A stretch of 64,000 bases of DNA from Nonomuraea sp. SBT364 (lineage in GTDB: Bacteria > Actinomycetota > Actinomycetes > Streptosporangiales > Streptosporangiaceae): positions 1-64,000 of the forward strand of contig NZ_LAVL01000001.1 in the NCBI RefSeq assembly GCF_001083785.1, given 5' to 3'. The translations under genes and the position numbers were made by a program. Shown here piece by piece: positions 51,328 to 60,612 of the stretch. Under the pieces are notes generated by a model. The model had not been told where the DNA came from and ran no database searches. It saw only the letters and a program-made list of their open reading frames with translations. How positions within the stretch are numbered: the first letter of the stretch is position 1; the number at the start of each line of letters is the position of its first letter.

Positions 51328-51807
51328 ATGGCGACAACGACCAGAACGACGGACCGCGGGACGGCGTACTTTCCCCGGCTCGCCGCCGAGCGGCTCGACA
51401 TCGCGCTGTGCCGGGCGTCGGCCGCCGTGGCCCGCGCCGCCGACGCGCATGCCACCGAGGAAGGGCTCGGGGTCGGGCAGCACCTCGTGCTCCAGATGCT
51501 CGACGCCGTCGGCCCCTGCTCCCAGCAGACGCTCAGCGAAGAGCTCCGGATCGACCGCAGCGTCATGGTCGGCGTCTGCGACGACCTGGAACAGGCGGGC
51601 CACGTCCGCAGGGAACGCAACCCCCGCGACCGGCGCTCCTACGCCGTCACCATCACCGACTCGGGCCGCCGGCGGCTCGCCCGGGCCCAGGCCCTGATCC
51701 CGGCCTTCCTCGACGACACCTTCAAGGTCCTCACCTCCGACGAGCGCGGCCAGCTGAGCGCGATCCTCGCCAAACTCCTGCAGGCCGGCGTCGGCGGCCC
51801 TCGCTGA
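51328..51807 (+). CDS. MarR-family regulator
   Basis: 159 residues. Winged helix: SQQTLSEELRIDRSVMVGVCDDLEQAGHVRRERNPRDRRSYAVTITDSGRRRL, with the RDRRSYAV wing typical of MarR. GAGGGAGAG precedes the ATG. Probably represses the divergent MFS/nitroreductase unit and responds to the transported compound. Confidence 0.93.
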   Translation: MATTTRTTDRGTAYFPRLAAERLDIALCRASAAVARAADAHATEEGLGVGQHLVLQMLDAVGPCSQQTLSEELRIDRSVMVGVCDDLEQAGHVRRERNPRDRRSYAVTITDSGRRRLARAQALIPAFLDDTFKVLTSDERGQLSAILAKLLQAGVGGPR

Positions 51808-51809
51808 CT

Positions 51810-52008
51810 CCACCGAGGAGCGGCGCCGTGACGACGACCGTGGTGGGCCTCAGCAGTCCCGACACCAGGTTCAGCGGCGTGGACGTGCCTGCCCCGTGTG
51901 GCCCGACCAGCGCGGCCCTGGCCCCGGCGGGCACCGCGATGCGGCCGAGCGCGACGCCCAGCGCTACTGGTAGCGCTTGCCCGGCCCGCTGGTCTCCAGC
52001 GCGTTCAC
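51810..52008 (-). pseudogene. Relic of an ABC-transporter ATPase
   Basis: The GTG at 52008 overlaps the preceding stop (GTGA) and encodes NALETSGPGKRYQ, a typical ABC ATPase N-terminus, then a TAG. In another frame VPAGARAALVGPHGAGTS continues with TPLNLVSGLLRPT: a Walker A region whose catalytic lysine (GAGKST) is threonine and whose leucine is proline. The gene then fades out before the MarR 3' end; signature and Walker B are absent. The operon thus once ended in an ABC transporter. Confidence 0.72.
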
Positions 52009-52487
52009 CGCTCCTCCCCGCCGGTCAGCTCGCGCATGCGGCGCAGCAGCGCCGCCCGCCGGGCATGAGCGCGCACCGTCAGCACCAGGGCCACCGCGAC
52101 GAACAGGCTCCCGGCCGCCAGGGCGAGCCCCCAGCCGGTGCCTCGCTGCACGGCCACGACGGTGACGACCGTCGTGGTGGCCAGCGAGGCGGCCAGGCCG
52201 ATCCAGGCGGCGATCACCTGATCGGTGGCGAACAGCGCGACCCGGCGCGCCAGCAGCCACCCGCCGTAGACGGCCCAGGCCAGGCAGAACACGGTGAACA
52301 ACGCGAACGCCAGATGAGTGCGGCCGGGCAGCGGGCCGGGCTCCGACGACCACAACGTGCCCACGAACACCGCCCCGGCCACGCCGGCCGGCAGCGCCGT
52401 CACCGCCCGGATCCGCGTTCTCCGCGACAGCGCCGGCTCCAGCTGTTCGATCATGTCCTGCGCCGTCAGGCGCGGCTCTTCGGTCAT
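52005..52487 (-). CDS. Membrane protein coupled to ECF sigma factor (possible anti-sigma)
   Basis: 160 residues with four transmembrane segments and a cytoplasmic N-terminus (RLTAQDMIEQLEPALSRRTR). Its ATG overlaps the sigma factor stop (ATGA). In such pairs the second gene often encodes the anti-sigma factor, but no zinc-binding HxxxCxxC motif is present, and an ABC-transporter subunit role is equally possible given the ATPase relic behind it. Confidence 0.75.
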   Translation of the reverse strand: MTEEPRLTAQDMIEQLEPALSRRTRIRAVTALPAGVAGAVFVGTLWSSEPGPLPGRTHLAFALFTVFCLAWAVYGGWLLARRVALFATDQVIAAWIGLAASLATTTVVTVVAVQRGTGWGLALAAGSLFVAVALVLTVRAHARRAALLRRMRELTGGEER

Positions 52488-53008
52488 GGTCTGTATCCCT
52501 TCTCCTCCAGGTGCTCACGCAGCAGCCGACGGGCGCGGTTGAGCCGGGACTTGACCGTCCCGGCCGGGACCCGGCAGATGTCCGCGCACACCTCCACCGG
52601 CAGGTCCTCCAGGTAGAACAGGACGAGGATCTCCCGTTCCGGCACCGGCAGAGCCGACAGCACGCTCACCAGAACGGCGCGATCCACCATCGCCTCGGCC
52701 GGGTCTTCGACGACCACCTCGCCGACTCCGGACCTCTCCCCGGCCTGGGCGTACTCGCCCCGCAGCCGATCGGTGACCGACCGCCGGGCGATCGTGAACA
52801 GCCACGGCGCGAACCTGCCCGGGTCCTTCAGCCTGGGCAGGCCGCGGACCACGGACAGCCAGATCTCCTGTGTCACGTCGTCGGCCCGGTCGGCATCCAG
52901 CATGCGGCGCACATAGGTCCACACCGGCGTCCGCCACCGGGCCAGCAACTCGGCCAGCGCCGCGCGCTCACCCAGCTGAGCACGCACCACCAGCAGCTCA
53001 TCGGTCAT
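52484..53008 (-). CDS. ECF sigma factor (RNA polymerase sigma-70 family)
   Basis: 174 residues. Region 2: RTPVWTYVRRMLDADRADDVTQEIWLSVVRGLPRLKDPGRFAPWLFTIARR; region 4: LPVPEREILVLFYLEDLPVEVCADICRVPAGTVKSRLNRARRLLREHL. It redirects RNA polymerase to stress or transport promoters. Coupled to the membrane protein downstream. Confidence 0.94.
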   Translation of the reverse strand: MTDELLVVRAQLGERAALAELLARWRTPVWTYVRRMLDADRADDVTQEIWLSVVRGLPRLKDPGRFAPWLFTIARRSVTDRLRGEYAQAGERSGVGEVVVEDPAEAMVDRAVLVSVLSALPVPEREILVLFYLEDLPVEVCADICRVPAGTVKSRLNRARRLLREHLEEKGYRP

Positions 53009-53064
53009 CTCGTCCTCCTGTCACCCAGCACAGTCGGGCGAGAAGCCGGAAGGGTTCACGATTC

Positions 53065-53877
53065 TCAGTCGTTGGGCTCCGGGCCCACGAACAGGATGGC
53101 CTGGTTCTCCGAGCCGACCAGACCTTCGTGGACGTACCAGTCGGGATCGACCTTGTCGGCGGGGATGCCGTGCGGGTACGGCTGGTCCGAACCCCGGTAT
53201 TGGTAGCGGTACTCGACGGCCACGCCACGTGCGCGCAGGATCGCGACCGCCTCCGTCACGGTGTAATCGTCGATGCCGGGCAGGCCGATGCCCTCGCCCG
53301 GCTCGTCGCCCGGCCCCGTGGCGTACATCTCCCCCTGCTCTGCCGCACGGCCGAAGACGATGCTGGCGTAGGAACGGTAGTTCTCCGGCACCTTGACGGC
53401 CACCGAGCACGCGTGCTCCCCGCACGAGCCCTCGACGGCTTCGATCCGGCCGGCCGGATCGTCGCCGTCCTCCATGAACAGGACCTGGCCTGCCTTGTCC
53501 GGGCTGGTGGGGGCCAGTTTGAGGTTGATGTTCAGCCCTCGCTGCCGGAACTCCTCCCGGTAACGCTCGGGATCGGCCTCCGGGTCCTGCACCCGGACGA
53601 CGAGGTAGCCGCCCTCGCGCTGGAAGGAGAGTGCCGCCGCTTCGGCGGGCTGCGGCCCCGCCCAGCCGGACGAGAACGCGACCACCGCGGCGGCCGTCAC
53701 CGCCCCCACGAGCGGAATGCCGACGATCAGGCGCCGCCGCCGCCGGGACCGGGGCTCGGGCTCTGGGACGGTCCCGGTGATGTGCTCCGCCAGTTCGTCC
53801 CTCGACTGCGTGCTCACCAGCCTGGCGATCTCGTCGTCGGTGACGGGATTGAGGCGGCCTACGGTGATCCTGGTCAT
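53065..53877 (-). CDS. Sigma-factor-linked membrane protein (CU044_5270-like), possible anti-sigma
   Basis: 270 residues. The cytoplasmic N-terminus (LNPVTDDEIARLVSTQSRDELAEHITG) is followed by RSRRRRR, one transmembrane segment (about 50-70) and an extracytoplasmic region containing a PASTA-like stretch (DYTVTEAVAILRARGVAVEYRYQY). Its ATG overlaps the sigma factor stop (ATGA). The architecture fits anti-sigma or effector proteins of ECF units. Confidence 0.75.
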   Translation of the reverse strand: MTRITVGRLNPVTDDEIARLVSTQSRDELAEHITGTVPEPEPRSRRRRRLIVGIPLVGAVTAAAVVAFSSGWAGPQPAEAAALSFQREGGYLVVRVQDPEADPERYREEFRQRGLNINLKLAPTSPDKAGQVLFMEDGDDPAGRIEAVEGSCGEHACSVAVKVPENYRSYASIVFGRAAEQGEMYATGPGDEPGEGIGLPGIDDYTVTEAVAILRARGVAVEYRYQYRGSDQPYPHGIPADKVDPDWYVHEGLVGSENQAILFVGPEPND

Positions 53878-54446
53878 GCGGGGTCTCCTTCCTGTACGCG
53901 GGCGCGGGCCGCAGGTCGTGGCGGGTGGTCTTCCGAAAGGGCGCGGGCCAGGCGGCGCCCGGCCCGGTGCAGGCGGATCCGTACGGCGTTGACCGAGCAC
54001 CCGAGCACGACCGAGATCTCGGCGGCGGACAGGCCCTCCCAGTCGGCCAGCGACAGCACCTCCCGGTAGTCGTCGGGCAGTTCCGCGAACGCCCTGGTCA
54101 GGATGTCCGCGCCGGCCGCCTCCTCCCCCGGCCGCTGGATCGCCCTCAGCTCGGAGGCCAGCCGGGCGGTCAGCGCCGTGTGCCGCCGTGCGCCGCGATG
54201 GTGGTTCGCGAGCACCCGCCGCGCGACCCCGAACAGCCATGGGCGTGCCTTCTCACCCACCGGCACGTCGTCCAGCCGCCGCCATACGGTCAGGAAGGTC
54301 TCGGCGAAGACATCCGCCGCGTCATGGCCGTTGGCCGTCCGCCGTACCACGTACCCGAGCACCGGATCATGATTGGCCCGGTACAGCTCCTCGAAACGGC
54401 GACGCCTGTCGTCAGGTGGTCGCACGAACTCACGTCCTCTCTCCAC
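53874..54446 (-). CDS. ECF sigma factor
   Basis: 190 residues. Region 2 (FEELYRANHDPVLGYVVRRTANGHDAADVFAETFLTVWRRLDDVP..ARPWLFGVARRVL) and region 4 (LPDDYREVLSLADWEGLSAAEISVVLGCSVNAVRIRLHRAGRRL) are clear. First gene of the first of two sigma/membrane-protein pairs lying in series on this strand. Confidence 0.94.
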   Translation of the reverse strand: MERGREFVRPPDDRRRRFEELYRANHDPVLGYVVRRTANGHDAADVFAETFLTVWRRLDDVPVGEKARPWLFGVARRVLANHHRGARRHTALTARLASELRAIQRPGEEAAGADILTRAFAELPDDYREVLSLADWEGLSAAEISVVLGCSVNAVRIRLHRAGRRLARALSEDHPPRPAARARVQEGDPA

Positions 54447-54666
54447 GGGACCGGGTGGGTCCTACGCCCCACACGTGTCCCGCAGACAGCGGATGATTTC
54501 AGTGGCCCGGAAATCTCCGTGTCGTAGCCGTCGCCCCCGGCTGGCCTGATCCCCGCAGCCTGGACGAGCTGGTCGTGCTCGAGGCCATCGTCGGGGGTGC
54601 GGCCGTCGGTGTCGCCGCCGTACAGGCCCGCGAGATCCCCGGCCGCCGGCACACCGCGCGTGCGGC
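54447..54666. other. 220-bp gap without a supportable gene
   Basis: Both strands have open frames here only because of the GC content. A minus-strand stretch (DDGLEHDQLVQAAGIRPAGG) looks mildly protein-like but has no start or partner. The sigma factor promoter should lie near 54447-54500. Confidence 0.5.
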
Positions 54667-55182
54667 TCAGCCGCGCCGGCGCTCCTCCCGCTGCCGGAGC
54701 AGCTCCTCGACCGGGCTCGGCAGGGTCGTCTCGAAGTCGATCAGCTTCGCCCACGTCGGGGTCACCACGATCCGGACCATGCCGTCGTGGTAGAGCGAAC
54801 GCACCTCCGCCTCCCACTCGACGCGCTGCTCGGGCGTCATCTCGTAGGTCGTGGTGGTCTGGAGGTACTCGTCCGGGATGCCGTCGACGAAGTCCAGCTC
54901 GGCCCGGCCCCGGATGAGCAGGATCTTCGGCGGGTGCACCTCGGTGTCGATCGTCAGGGCGACCATCGGGTTCTCGCTCAGCGCCCGGAGTTTCGGAGCG
55001 TTCTTCGGAGTGCACATGACGATCTCCGAGCCGTTCCAGGCGAAGATGATCGGCACGTTGCGCGGTGTGCCGTCCTTGGCGACGTAGGCCAGGCGGGTCA
55101 TGTCGCGGGCCAGCAGTTCCCGGCTGAGCGGCCGGTTCAGCACCTCGGTGACCTCGTTCGGATCCACAGTCATCCCTCCCAT
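54667..55182 (-). CDS. Pyridoxamine 5'-phosphate oxidase-fold protein
   Basis: 171 residues with the split-barrel FMN/F420-binding fold: LAYVAKDGTPRNVPIIFAWNGSEIVMCTP and PPKILLIRGRAELDFVDGIPDEYL. Actinobacterial members are mostly F420- or FMN-binding reductases of unknown substrate. GGGAGGG lies inside the first codons, so a start at ATG 55173 or the next GTG is also possible. Confidence 0.85.
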   Translation of the reverse strand: MGGMTVDPNEVTEVLNRPLSRELLARDMTRLAYVAKDGTPRNVPIIFAWNGSEIVMCTPKNAPKLRALSENPMVALTIDTEVHPPKILLIRGRAELDFVDGIPDEYLQTTTTYEMTPEQRVEWEAEVRSLYHDGMVRIVVTPTWAKLIDFETTLPSPVEELLRQREERRRG

Positions 55183-55354
55183 GATCTTTCCCGACCCGCC
55201 CGGTTCGCGGGATCGGGGGCGGTTGCCTGGTCGCGCTCATGCCCCGGATTTCGCCGGCTACCGTGCCGCTGCCGCCCGGCGCTTGACCTCAACTGTGGTC
55301 GAGGTCACAGAATCGCTCACGATCACATCTCATCCCGACCATGGAGAGGTTGTC

Positions 55355-56236
55355 ATGACCAAAGTCGTCGTCGTAGGGGCCACCGGCAAGCAGGGAGGCG
55401 CGGTCGCGGACCTGCTCCTGGAACGCGGTCACGAGGTGGTGGCGTACGTCCGCTCGGCGGAGTCGCCGGCCGCGAAGGCCCTGTCGGGCCGGGGAGCACG
55501 ACTCGCCGTCGGCGACCTCGCCGATCCCGGCGCGCTCCAGAAGGCCTGCGCCGGCGCCGACGCGGTCTTCGGCCTGTCGGTGCCGTTCGGCGAGGGTGGC
55601 AAGGACGCGGAGGTCGCGCAGGGACGCCTGCTCGTCGACACCGCCGCCCGCCTCGACGTCCACCTGGTGTACTCCTCCGTGCGGGGCGGCGACCGGCAGG
55701 TGGCCACCGACATCGACCATGCCGACAGCAAGCAGCTCATCGAGGCCCAGGTGCGCGAGCTGCCGGTGCGCGCGACCGTGCTCGGCCCGGTGTACTTCAT
55801 GGAGAACGTGCTCAACCTCGGCTTCAGCCGGCTCGGTGACGGCGTGCTCGCCAACCCGCTGACACCCGGCAAGCCGCTCGACCAGGTGAGCGTCCTGGAC
55901 ATCGCCGGTATGGCCGTACATGCCGTCGAGAACCCCGGCGAGTTCGTGGGCGAGCGGATCGACCTCGCCTCCGATCGCGTCACCGGGCAGGAGGCGGCCC
56001 GCATTCTGAGCGAGGTGCTCGGCCGGGAGATCCCCTACCAGCAGATGCCGCTCGACCTGGTACGCCAGTGGGCGGGTGAGGAGGTGGCCACGATGTTCGA
56101 GAACTTCGAGAACAACACCGACTTCCTCGACATCGAGGCCCTGCATGCCAGATACCCCGCCGTACGGTGGCACAGCTACGCCGAGTGGGCCAAGACGGTG
56201 GACTGGGACAAGATCCTCACGGGACAGGACAGCTAG
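55355..56236 (+). CDS. NmrA/HSCARG-family NAD(P)-binding protein
   Basis: 293 residues. VVVGATGKQGGAVADLLLERGHEV is the NAD(P) loop; YSSVRGGDRQVATDIDHADSKQLIEAQVRELPVRATVLGPVYFMENVLNLG matches NmrA-like redox sensors and NAD(P)H-dependent reductases that lack the YxxxK dyad. GGAGAGG precedes the ATG. Probably a quinone- or aldehyde-linked sensor/reductase. Convergent with the next TetR gene by 1 bp. Confidence 0.9.
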   Translation: MTKVVVVGATGKQGGAVADLLLERGHEVVAYVRSAESPAAKALSGRGARLAVGDLADPGALQKACAGADAVFGLSVPFGEGGKDAEVAQGRLLVDTAARLDVHLVYSSVRGGDRQVATDIDHADSKQLIEAQVRELPVRATVLGPVYFMENVLNLGFSRLGDGVLANPLTPGKPLDQVSVLDIAGMAVHAVENPGEFVGERIDLASDRVTGQEAARILSEVLGREIPYQQMPLDLVRQWAGEEVATMFENFENNTDFLDIEALHARYPAVRWHSYAEWAKTVDWDKILTGQDS

Positions 56237-56237
56237 A

Positions 56238-56960
56238 TCAGGGCATCCGGAGGCCGGGGCTCCGCTCCAGCCCGAGGATGCCGAGCAGGTGGTCCATCAT
56301 GTGCTCGAACAGCGGCACCGGGTCGTCGAAGGCGAACTGGTGATGCCCGTACACGGCCATGCAGAGCAGCCCGTAGATCTGCCGCCAGCAGATGACCATG
56401 AGCAGGACCACGCCGATCGGGAAGTCCAGGCCCACGTGCGTCCGATAGGTCCGTAGTTGTCCCGCCAGCGCGGGATCGATGTCCTCGTCGGCGTCGATGG
56501 TCAGCCGCCCTTCGCGCCACAGCCGCGCGAAGGGCACCCCGAAGAAGCCCCCCAGCTCGCGCGCGATGACCTTCGGGATGCCTTCCTCCGATTCGGCGAT
56601 CTTGGGGTAGGCGGCGCCCATGAGCAGGTCGAACTCCACCTTGTTGGCCAGTGACCAGTCGAGCACCGCCCGGGTGGCGGCGTGCAGCTGGGCGCTGATG
56701 TCGTCGGGGTCCTGGCGGTGCAGGGCCCGGGCGACGTTGTCCATGAACTCCGCCGTGACGTCGTCGTAGACGGCGCGCACGAGCCCGGCCCGGCCGTTGA
56801 AGTAGCGGTAGAGGGCGGGAGGCGTCACCCCGACGGCGCGGGCCACGGCGGCCACGGTCAGGCCCTCGACGCCCTCCTCCGCCGCGATCCGCCGCGCGGC
56901 GGCCTTGGCGTCGCGTTCGAGCTCGGCCCGCAGTCGCTCCCGTCGCGTCAACGCTGTCAC
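56238..56960 (-). CDS. TetR-family regulator
   Basis: 240 residues. HTH: AKAAARRIAAEEGVEGLTVAAVARAVGVTPPALYRYFNGRAGLVRAV; the C-terminus is of the TetR_C_25/WHG-like kind. GTG at 56960 is preferred; an ATG at 56996 would add 12 residues. A palindrome 60 bp upstream is its likely site, which would also govern the divergent lipoprotein gene. Confidence 0.9.
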   Translation of the reverse strand: MTALTRRERLRAELERDAKAAARRIAAEEGVEGLTVAAVARAVGVTPPALYRYFNGRAGLVRAVYDDVTAEFMDNVARALHRQDPDDISAQLHAATRAVLDWSLANKVEFDLLMGAAYPKIAESEEGIPKVIARELGGFFGVPFARLWREGRLTIDADEDIDPALAGQLRTYRTHVGLDFPIGVVLLMVICWRQIYGLLCMAVYGHHQFAFDDPVPLFEHMMDHLLGILGLERSPGLRMP

Positions 56961-57019
56961 AGGCCCATCTTCGCGGTTCCCGGCCGCTGCTGCCACTTGC
57001 GGTGAATGGGCGGCACATG

Positions 57020-57034
57020 GTTAATAGTATTCAC
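57020..57034. promoter_or_regulatory. TetR operator candidate
   Basis: GTTAATA-G-TATTCAC: 7-bp arms with one mismatch, AT-rich, in the divergent gap between the TetR gene and the lipoprotein gene. Confidence 0.55.
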
Positions 57035-57067
57035 TCTTTTATGGATCATCACTGAATGGAGATCTGG

Positions 57068-58339
57068 ATGGGCACGCCCAGAGGCGGCCGGACGGCGGCG
57101 GCCGTCGCGATCCTCCTGGCCGGCACCGCTTGTTCGGCGCCACTCGGTCCCGCCACCGCGTCCCCGCCACCGGCCCCGAGCACCCCCGTCACCCCGGATC
57201 CCAGGAAGGCGGCCCTGGCCGAGGCGGCGAAGAGCCTGCCCGCCCTCCTTGCCGCCGAAGGACCGGTGGCCTGCTCGTGGACCGACGGGCACTGGCGGGT
57301 CACGGCGTACGACGACGCCTTCCGAACCCGTACCGCGAGCTTCTCCGAAGCCACGCTCGAACCCCTCCTGACCGAGGTCGCCACCGAGGCGGGCGGGGAG
57401 GAGGCGGTCGTCCGCAGCCCGTGCGGCGAGACGGGCGATCCCGGCGTCAGCCCCGTGTCGCCCGACGGCCGCCGGGTCGCCGTCCAGGTGAACGGGACGT
57501 CCGAGGGCGAGACGACGCACGTCGGCTGGCTCGACCTGGGCACCGGGGCGTTCACCGACCTCACCGAGAAGTCGGGCAGGACGGGATACGTCACGCAGAC
57601 GTTCTCGGACAACAGCCCCGGATTCGCGCCCGATGGCTCGTTCTGGTTCCGGCGCGGGCTGCGGTACTTCTCGGCGGGCCCGGACGGCAGGCCGGCCCCG
57701 CGCCGGCTCAGCCTGGCCTGCATCAAGCACCGAAGCGACGAGGTCTACTACCGCGTCGTCCGGTCGATCGCCGTCGTGTGCCCCGGCACCGTCCACCCAT
57801 CCGGGAAGTTCGCGGCCGACTCCACGACCGTGGTCAAGGGACTGACGTCGGTGCAGGGCGCCGAGCTCGACCTCGTGGACGCCACGATCGAGGGACACGG
57901 CGATGAGCCGATGCGCAAGCCGTTCGGCATGGAGATCGCCGTACGCGACGACGGCCGGCTACGCGGGTGCCGCCCCACGGCCTGGCTCGGCACCACGGAC
58001 CTGCTCTGCGCGGGCGGGGGCAACGACTTCTACGTCGCGGAGGTCGACCCCGGGCTCGCCCGGGACGACATCGAGTACGCGCAGCACACCGAGGTGAAGG
58101 TGAAGGCCGAGATCGCCCCGGCGACCGAGTCGTCGATCATCTCGACGGCCCTCTCCCGGGACCGCCGCTCGCTGATCATCGCCTCCAGCGCGAACGACGG
58201 CACCGACGCCGCCAAGCTCTACCGCGTCAGCCTGGAGTCGCCTTCGGACCCTGTGGAGCTCGGCCCGATCCCGCAGGACGCCCGAGATCACTTCACGCTG
58301 CTGAACCACTTCCAGCACCCCGTCGATCCACCACGGTGA
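57068..58339 (+). CDS. Lipoprotein with beta-propeller-like domain
   Basis: 423 residues. The signal peptide ends in lipobox LAGTAC. The mature part contains repeated SPDGRRVAV-, APDGSFWFRRG- and SRDRRSLIIASS-type motifs seen in TolB/WD-like propellers, and six or more cysteines likely to be disulfide-bonded. Function unknown; surface-exposed. The ATG at 57068 has GGAG upstream; 57056 is an alternative. Confidence 0.8.
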   Translation: MGTPRGGRTAAAVAILLAGTACSAPLGPATASPPPAPSTPVTPDPRKAALAEAAKSLPALLAAEGPVACSWTDGHWRVTAYDDAFRTRTASFSEATLEPLLTEVATEAGGEEAVVRSPCGETGDPGVSPVSPDGRRVAVQVNGTSEGETTHVGWLDLGTGAFTDLTEKSGRTGYVTQTFSDNSPGFAPDGSFWFRRGLRYFSAGPDGRPAPRRLSLACIKHRSDEVYYRVVRSIAVVCPGTVHPSGKFAADSTTVVKGLTSVQGAELDLVDATIEGHGDEPMRKPFGMEIAVRDDGRLRGCRPTAWLGTTDLLCAGGGNDFYVAEVDPGLARDDIEYAQHTEVKVKAEIAPATESSIISTALSRDRRSLIIASSANDGTDAAKLYRVSLESPSDPVELGPIPQDARDHFTLLNHFQHPVDPPR

Positions 58340-58369
58340 CGATCGGCGGCGTCGGATGCGGGGTGAGGG

Positions 58370-59260
<891 letters not shown>

Positions 59261-59309
59261 GATCGTAACCCTTCGACGAGTCGGCGCCTGGACTCTAAAT
59301 CGACACTCT

Positions 59310-59330
59310 CCAACTGTCAACGTCCCAACT
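59310..59330. promoter_or_regulatory. Direct repeat in dehalogenase / double-MarR gap
   Basis: CCAACT at 59310-59315 and 59325-59330, 15 bp apart, in the divergent gap. A weak operator candidate. Confidence 0.3.
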
Positions 59331-59396
59331 AATTTCTTCACAACCATCATCTGCAGAACGATTCGCCTGCTAGCATCACGCCCGGAGGTGAGGCTT

Positions 59397-60254
59397 GTGT
59401 CCGACCAGGCAAGAGACGCCGTCGTCGACGACGAATCCGGGCCGCTGCACGCGACCACCGGCCACCTGATGCGCCGCGTGTTCACCACCGTCACCGCTCA
59501 GGCCGTGCAGGACGGGCCACAGTCGCGCGAGTTCGTGGTGCTCGACATCCTCGCCGACGAGGACGCCCCCTCCCAGCAGGACCTCGCCCATCGGCTCGGC
59601 ATCAACCGCACGATCATGGTCAGGCTGCTCGATCGCCTCCAGGAGGCGGGCCATGTCGTCCGCACCCGCAATCCGGCCAACCGCCGCACCCATGTGCTCT
59701 CGCTGACCGAAGCGGGCCGCAACGCACTGGACGGCATGCGCCACGCCGTCGCCGACCGCGACGCCCGGCTCACCGGCGCGCTCACCGAGCCCGAACGACT
59801 GCGCCTCACCGCGCTGCTGACCAAGCTCGTCGCCGACGACGGGCCATCCGCCATCCACAGCATCGAGCACCTGATCGCCCAGGCCCACTACCGGTTGCGC
59901 CGTCTCGGGGATCATCGGCTCGCGGCGTACGGCCTGCGCACCCGCCACTTCGCCTTGCTGCCCGCCCTGGACCGGCTCGCCCCCTGCCCGCAAGAGCAAC
60001 TGGCCCGATACCTGCACCTGACCGAACCGGCCACCGCATCACTCATCGAGGAACTGGTGAAGGCCGGCATCGTCTCCCGAGGCCAGGACCCGGACGACCG
60101 GCGCCGCTACGCCCTGCAGCTCACCGACCTCGGCCGCTCTCGCATCCCCGCGGTGCGTGAAGCGCTGGAGAGCATAGAACTCGACCTCGACGACATCCTC
60201 GGCCCGGACGGCGCCCAAGAACTTCGCACCCTTCTCACCAAGCTCTTGCCGTAG
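59397..60254 (+). CDS. Tandem MarR-domain regulator
   Basis: 285 residues comprising two MarR winged-helix units in one chain: unit 1 SQQDLAHRLGINRTIMVRLLDRLQEAGHVVRTRNPANRRTHVL (about 58-100) and unit 2 PQEQLARYLHLTEPATASLIEELVKAGIVSRGQDPDDRRRYAL (about 195-240). MarR proteins are usually about 150 residues and homodimeric; this looks like a fused dimer. GTG at 59397 has GGAGGTGA upstream. It probably represses the divergent dehalogenase gene. Confidence 0.88.
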   Translation: MSDQARDAVVDDESGPLHATTGHLMRRVFTTVTAQAVQDGPQSREFVVLDILADEDAPSQQDLAHRLGINRTIMVRLLDRLQEAGHVVRTRNPANRRTHVLSLTEAGRNALDGMRHAVADRDARLTGALTEPERLRLTALLTKLVADDGPSAIHSIEHLIAQAHYRLRRLGDHRLAAYGLRTRHFALLPALDRLAPCPQEQLARYLHLTEPATASLIEELVKAGIVSRGQDPDDRRRYALQLTDLGRSRIPAVREALESIELDLDDILGPDGAQELRTLLTKLLP

Positions 60255-60612
60255 GGCGCATCGACACGCCGGCCGGGACCTCGCCCGCGGCCACCCCTCC
60301 CGCCTCCCCTGATGTCCGTTCCGGGCCGACGACCCAGGTACGACGCTCGGCGATCTTGCTGTCGCGCGTGACGAACACCTCGGCCACGGACATGCGCATC
60401 TCGCCGCCCGCGGCTCGTCTCACCGTCCCGGTGAGCTCCGCCATGACGACATCGCCCTGCTCGACCATGCGCACGACCTCCAGGCGGGGAGGGTCGACGA
60501 GTTCGGGCGGGCCGCCGATGGCGACGTCGTCAGTCAGGCAGGACAGGATCTGCTGGTGATCGTTGTTGCGGAAACCGTCCAGGTAGGTGGTGACGGTCTC
60601 GATGTCAGCGCG
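60235..60612 (-). pseudogene. Relic of a SnoaL/NTF2-like gene
   Basis: The minus-strand frame reads ADIETVTTYLDGFRNNDHQQ, ILSCLTDDV, then directly GGPPELVDPPRLEVVRMVEQ and GDVVMAEL, EVFVTRDSKIAERR. Intact SnoaL-like proteins have about 30 residues (with conserved W and H) between the second and third of these pieces. The frame also lacks a start codon after the tautomerase stop. It overlaps the MarR 3' end by 20 nt. Confidence 0.6.
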
